A stretch of 64,000 bases of DNA. Origin: DASYTH01 sp035762905. GTDB taxonomy: Bacteria; Actinomycetota; Actinomycetes; Mycobacteriales; Pseudonocardiaceae. A program made the position numbers and the translations under genes. The notes below the pieces were generated by a model that saw only the letters and a program-made list of their open reading frames with translations, was not told where the DNA came from and did not search any database. Position 1 is the stretch's first letter; the number at the start of each line of letters is the position of its first letter. Of the stretch, positions 60,787-64,000 are shown one piece after another. The stretch lies in NCBI RefSeq assembly GCF_035762905.1, contig NZ_DASUCC010000051.1, positions 1 through 64,000 on the forward strand, given 5' to 3'.

Positions 60787-61479
60787 TCACCGGCGGGCGA
60801 GAATCCAGGCGCGATCTTCGGTCAGGAACGAGTCCAGCCGCAGGCCCGCTCCGGCGAGCGCGGCCGCGATGTCGTCGTCGTCCATCCGGCGGTGCACGTA
60901 GCTGTGCGTCCACCGCCGGCCGTCGTGCTCGTACTCCATGGTGGCTTCGAGCAGGTGCGGAGCCGGCCGGGAGACCCGCCGCAACCGGAAGGTGATCCCG
61001 CGCTCGACCCGTTCGTACGGCTCGGCCCGGTCGAACCAGGACGGGGTGTGCCGCTGGAGGATGAGCGCGCCGCCGGGCGCGAGGTGGCGCACGCACGTCG
61101 CGAGCCAGGCGGCCCGGAGCGTGTCATCGGTCTCGTTCACCAGATAGGAGGCCAGCAGCACCGCAGCGAACCGTTCATCGATCGCCAGCGACTCGATCGG
61201 CGCACACATCGTTGGTGTGCCGGGGATGTGGGCCAGCATGCGGGCCGAATGGTCCACCGCGACGACCCGGTGACCGTGCGCGAGCAGCCCGCGGGTGATC
61301 CGGCCGGCACCCGCGCCCAGCTCGAGGATCGTTGCCCCGGCCGGGATCGCGGAATGGACGACGTCGGCCTCCCCCGTCGCCGGCAGCAGCGCGTAGAGAT
61401 CCACCGGGCACCCGTCGTCGGTGATGTGCCCCGGCCCGGTCCCGGTGGCGCTGTACCGGTGCACCGCCGCTCGTCTCAT
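60787..61479 (-). CDS. SAM-dependent methyltransferase (candidate ToxA-type N-methyltransferase)
   Basis: The product is 230 residues, a class I methyltransferase with motif I ILELGAGAGRITRG, motif II VVAVDHSARML and motif IV-like FAAVLLASYLVNE. It ends HRRMDDDDIAAALAGAGL. It opens the six-gene operon and faces a GCH II gene that is followed by a ToxC-like WD40 gene. In toxoflavin biosynthesis ToxA methylates the azapteridine twice, and toxA, toxB and toxC are adjacent. Assignment to ToxA is by context and size rather than specific motifs. Confidence 0.85.
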   Translation of the reverse strand: MRRAAVHRYSATGTGPGHITDDGCPVDLYALLPATGEADVVHSAIPAGATILELGAGAGRITRGLLAHGHRVVAVDHSARMLAHIPGTPTMCAPIESLAIDERFAAVLLASYLVNETDDTLRAAWLATCVRHLAPGGALILQRHTPSWFDRAEPYERVERGITFRLRRVSRPAPHLLEATMEYEHDGRRWTHSYVHRRMDDDDIAAALAGAGLRLDSFLTEDRAWILARR

Positions 61480-61731
61480 TTATTCCGTTCCCCCGGTGTC
61501 GGACGAAGACCTTACTTCGAGCGTAGAGCGGCCCCGATGACGTGTCAACTCGACGGACATTTCGCGGCTAATTTCCTGCTATATCTGAACAATGGACCGA
61601 TAATTCCGAAATAGACGATCGACGACGGTTGTGATCACGTTGCACCGGTGCTAGCGTCGGTTGGGCTATCGGGTTGGCCGGGGCACGCCGACTCGAACTC
61701 CGACATAGCGCCGTAAACTCGGGGGAAGTCG
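61480..61731. promoter_or_regulatory. A/T-richer divergent promoter region, methyltransferase / GCH II
   Basis: These 252 bases contain an unusually A/T-rich stretch (about 61550-61615) between two divergent transcripts. It very likely carries both promoters. I see no recognisable operator. Confidence 0.45.
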
Positions 61732-62388
61732 ATGCATCCAGGGTCGGAGTCCCATGTGGACTATTTCCGTACGATCGCCCTGCCTCCCGCGCGGATACGC
61801 ACATCCGTGGCGGTGCCGCTCCAGATTTCCGCTGGTGAGTACGTGCCGAGCACGATGGTGACGTTCGACGGGCTCGTCGACGGTCTGGAACATCTCGCGG
61901 TGACCTTCGGTGACGCGTTGGACCAGACCCGCCCATTGGTTCGCATTCATTCCGAGTGTCTCACCGGGGACGTTTTCGGCTCCGCCAGGTGCGACTGCCG
62001 CGCCCAACTCCAGGAGTCTCTGGCGATCATGTACCGCGCCGGCGGAATTCTCCTCTACCTGCGCCAGGAAGGCCGCGGGATCGGGCTCTACAACAAGATG
62101 GCGGCCTACCGTCTGCAGGAATCCGGAATGGACACGTTCGAGGCGAACCGGGCCCTGAACTTCGCCGACGACCTGCGCGACTACGCGGTCGCCGCCCAGA
62201 TGCTGATCGGCCTCGGCGTCCGGCGGATCGAGCTGCTGTCGAACAACCCGAAGAAGGCCGAACGGCTCGAGCAGTGCGGGATCGCGGTCGTCCGGCAGCG
62301 CCGCACCGCCGTGCACGTGACCGACGCCAACCGCAACTACCTGCGGGCCAAGGTGAAGTACGCCGGGCACCTGTTCCGTGTCGACTAG
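61732..62388 (+). CDS. GTP cyclohydrolase II (ToxB/RibA-type)
   Basis: The product is 218 residues, a stand-alone GCH II. The zinc site is in SECLTGDVFGSARCDCRAQL, the GTP-binding loop is RQEGRGIGLYNK, and NNPKKAERLEQCGI follows. It opens the imidazole ring of GTP to the diaminopyrimidine that starts riboflavin and toxoflavin synthesis. No other riboflavin gene is near, and 14 bases downstream lies a WD40 gene of the ToxC type, so a role in an azapteridine antibiotic is more likely than vitamin supply. ATG 61732 follows GGGGGAAG. Confidence 0.92.
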   Translation: MHPGSESHVDYFRTIALPPARIRTSVAVPLQISAGEYVPSTMVTFDGLVDGLEHLAVTFGDALDQTRPLVRIHSECLTGDVFGSARCDCRAQLQESLAIMYRAGGILLYLRQEGRGIGLYNKMAAYRLQESGMDTFEANRALNFADDLRDYAVAAQMLIGLGVRRIELLSNNPKKAERLEQCGIAVVRQRRTAVHVTDANRNYLRAKVKYAGHLFRVD

Positions 62389-62402
62389 ACCAGGAGTACG
62401 AG

Positions 62403-64000
62403 ATGATCGAACACCGCAGCCCGATCAGTGGAATCGCCGCACACAAGGACAAGTACGTCGCCACCGCGGGCTATGACAACCAGGTCGTGCTGTGGGACCA
62501 GGGCACCCGCCGGGCGATGAACCGGGTGCTGCACGACCACCTGGCCAACCAGTGCTCCTTCAACTCCGACGGCTCGCTGCTGGTCACCTCGTCCAGCGAC
62601 TACACCGCCCGGCTCTGGTCGGTGCCGGAGCTGCGGTTGCGGGCGGTGCTCAACGACCAGCGCGACGACGTGGAGATGTCGGTGTTCCACCCGGTTCGCG
62701 ACCTGGTCGCGACCGCGTCCCGAGACCACCTGCTTCGGGTGTACGACACCGAGGGCAACCTCCTGCGCCGGTTCACCGGCCACACCGCGGACGTGATCTC
62801 GGTGGAATGGGCGGGCGACGGCGACGAGCTGATCACCTCGAGCGACGACGGCACCGTGAAGCGGTGGTCGCTGTCCACCGGAGAACTGTTGCAGGACATC
62901 GACCTCGGCGGCGTGGAGACCGACACGATCGCCATCGCCCGCAACGGCATCCTCTACGCCGGCAACGACGACGGCCAGATCGTGGTGATCAACGGTGCCG
63001 AACGGACCGTCGTCGAGGCCCACGCGTCGGGCGTCAAAAGGTTGGTGCTGAACAACGAACGCCACCTGATGGTCAGCCTGAGCTATGACCGGACCATGCT
63101 GTTGTGGGACACCGGCGGCGAGACGCTGGAGCAGGTGGACAAGGCCGACATCCCGGACGACGTCTGGCCGCGCAGCTGCGCCTTCGCCGCCGGGACCACG
63201 CTGGTGTTCGGCACGTTCGGCTCCCGCTACCGCAGCTACGACTACGGTGCCCGGCGGTGGCACGCGGGTGACGTGCCGCCGACCTACGGCCTCAACGCCG
63301 TGTGCTGGCACGACAACGGCCGGCTCGCCGTCGGCGACGCGGGAACGGTCTACCGCGACGGCGCCGAGCTGACCAGGCTGAACAGCCTGTGCAACTTCCT
63401 GACCCCGATGAGCTCGGTGGTCGTCACCGGCGGACAGCTCGGCCGGCTGATGGATGCCCTGACCGGACGCACCCTGCACCAGCACGTGTCCCCGCTCAAC
63501 TGCGCCGCCACGTTCGTCCGGGACGGCGCCGAGCACGTCATCGTCGGCGCGTACACCGGCGAGGGCCTGGTATTCCGGCTCGACGCGGACGGGCGGTTCC
63601 AGCACGTCACCGACATCCCGTTGCACGCCAACGCGGTCAAGGGCGTCGCGGTGTCCGGTGACCGGATCTTCTCGGTCTGCGCGGACACCGGCGTCGCCTG
63701 GCACCGGGTCGACGACTTCGCCCGCCTGCACGTGATCGACCACGCGCACGACCGCATCGCCAACGGCTGTGTCGGCCTCGGCGGCGGCCACTTCGCGAGC
63801 GTGGGCCGGGACCTGAAGCTTCGGCTCTGGTCCCCGGACTTCACCGCGCGGGTGGTGGACACCACGCACCCGAACTCGATCAAGTGCATCGCCGCCGACG
63901 GCGGGAACCTGATCGCGACCGGTTCCTACCACGGCCATCTCAAGATCTACCACCGTGGCCTGGACCGCTGGGTGGCGCAGGACCGCCCGACCACCTCGGG
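62403..64000 (+). CDS. WD40-repeat protein, ToxC-like (3' end beyond window)
   Basis: At least 532 residues are encoded, all WD40 blades with the first starting IEHRSPISGIAAHKDKYVAT. Repeats such as FNSDGSLLVTSSSDYTARLW and GDELITSSDDGTVKRWS are well formed. From memory, the opening and the DVEMSVFHP and GGVETDTIAI segments resemble the WD-repeat protein ToxC of Burkholderia and Pseudomonas toxoflavin operons. Its role there is not settled; it may scaffold the enzymes. It is 14 bases after the GCH II gene. Genes of the toxD (SUMF1-like) and toxE (RibD-like) type would be expected to the right. Confidence 0.88.
   Translation, partial: MIEHRSPISGIAAHKDKYVATAGYDNQVVLWDQGTRRAMNRVLHDHLANQCSFNSDGSLLVTSSSDYTARLWSVPELRLRAVLNDQRDDVEMSVFHPVRDLVATASRDHLLRVYDTEGNLLRRFTGHTADVISVEWAGDGDELITSSDDGTVKRWSLSTGELLQDIDLGGVETDTIAIARNGILYAGNDDGQIVVINGAERTVVEAHASGVKRLVLNNERHLMVSLSYDRTMLLWDTGGETLEQVDKADIPDDVWPRSCAFAAGTTLVFGTFGSRYRSYDYGARRWHAGDVPPTYGLNAVCWHDNGRLAVGDAGTVYRDGAELTRLNSLCNFLTPMSSVVVTGGQLGRLMDALTGRTLHQHVSPLNCAATFVRDGAEHVIVGAYTGEGLVFRLDADGRFQHVTDIPLHANAVKGVAVSGDRIFSVCADTGVAWHRVDDFARLHVIDHAHDRIANGCVGLGGGHFASVGRDLKLRLWSPDFTARVVDTTHPNSIKCIAADGGNLIATGSYHGHLKIYHRGLDRWVAQDRPTTS

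Noticed and set aside
61732..62388. Riboflavin operon as explanation for GCH II
   Set aside because: No ribB, ribD, ribH or ribE gene and no FMN riboswitch is visible; the neighbouring WD40 and methyltransferase genes fit toxABC better.
1..64000. CRISPR arrays, tRNA, rRNA, insertion sequences, phage attachment sites
   Set aside because: No regularly spaced repeats, tRNA-like cloverleaf, transposase or integrase frame was seen on either strand.

Overview
The window is high-GC DNA (GTG and TTG starts, strong third-position G/C bias, many 1 to 8 nt gene overlaps) from a filamentous actinomycete, probably of the Pseudonocardiales type. That lineage guess rests on gene content and codon style only. 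I saw no rRNA, tRNA, CRISPR array or insertion sequence.

Region 1 (1-24396) looks like one large specialised-metabolite locus, cut by the left edge. A type I modular PKS (KS-AT-DH-ER so far) lies downstream of an acyl-CoA carboxylase carboxyltransferase, an acyl-CoA/ACP ligase and a FcoT-like thioesterase. The same locus has a close relative of the isonitrile-forming Fe(II)/2-oxoglutarate oxidase ScoE/Rv0097. FcoT-like protein, ligase and ScoE-like oxidase together are the core of bacterial isonitrile (chalkophore-type) biosynthesis. It also carries a fused TOMM cyclodehydratase (E1-like/YcaO), a SagB dehydrogenase and a 68-residue peptide with a Cys-Thr-Cys-Cys stretch translationally coupled to the cyclodehydratase. 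Further genes are a P450, a UbiA-like membrane protein, a SARP activator, two NarL/DesR-type response regulators, a DesK-type kinase, a kinase made of two complete DesK modules in tandem, and a secreted His-tailed protein of a copper-associated type. A hybrid of isonitrile, polyketide and azole chemistry, possibly a copper ligand, is the most interesting hypothesis here.

Region 2 (24684-33020) is a catabolic strip: secreted beta-propeller, YtcJ-type amidohydrolase, GH43 arabinofuranosidase-like enzyme with an AbfB domain, a TPR fragment, a GH27 alpha-galactosidase that has lost its 5' third, and a PQQ-type sugar dehydrogenase broken by one missing base in a G run. Region 3 (33137-38118) has a DUF418 membrane protein overlapping a two-component system, a secreted SH3-like protein, and an HTH-TM-peptidoglycan-binding-lysozyme-like protein.

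Region 4 (38142-41666) pairs a SEFIR/TIR-like protein with a divergent two-gene unit. The SEFIR protein and the second gene of that unit share a VVQAGxIxGGVHF motif, which suggests a conflict or signalling system. Region 5 (41667-46160) is a compact cassette: an 8-Cys peptide resembling the tryptophylquinone region of methylamine dehydrogenase light chain, a MauD-like thioredoxin, an ABC exporter, an S26 signal peptidase, MauE and a lipoprotein. Region 6 (46163-51091) is a livKHMGF branched-chain amino-acid ABC operon, divergent from an HTH-nSTAND-WD40 signalling protein.

Region 7 (54826-64000) has a six-gene coupled operon (methyltransferase, MFS exporter, molybdenum hydroxylase trio, GNAT) facing GTP cyclohydrolase II and a WD40 protein. 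Methyltransferase, GCH II and WD40 match toxA, toxB and toxC of toxoflavin biosynthesis, so the right edge probably enters a 7-azapteridine (toxoflavin/fervenulin/reumycin-like) cluster.
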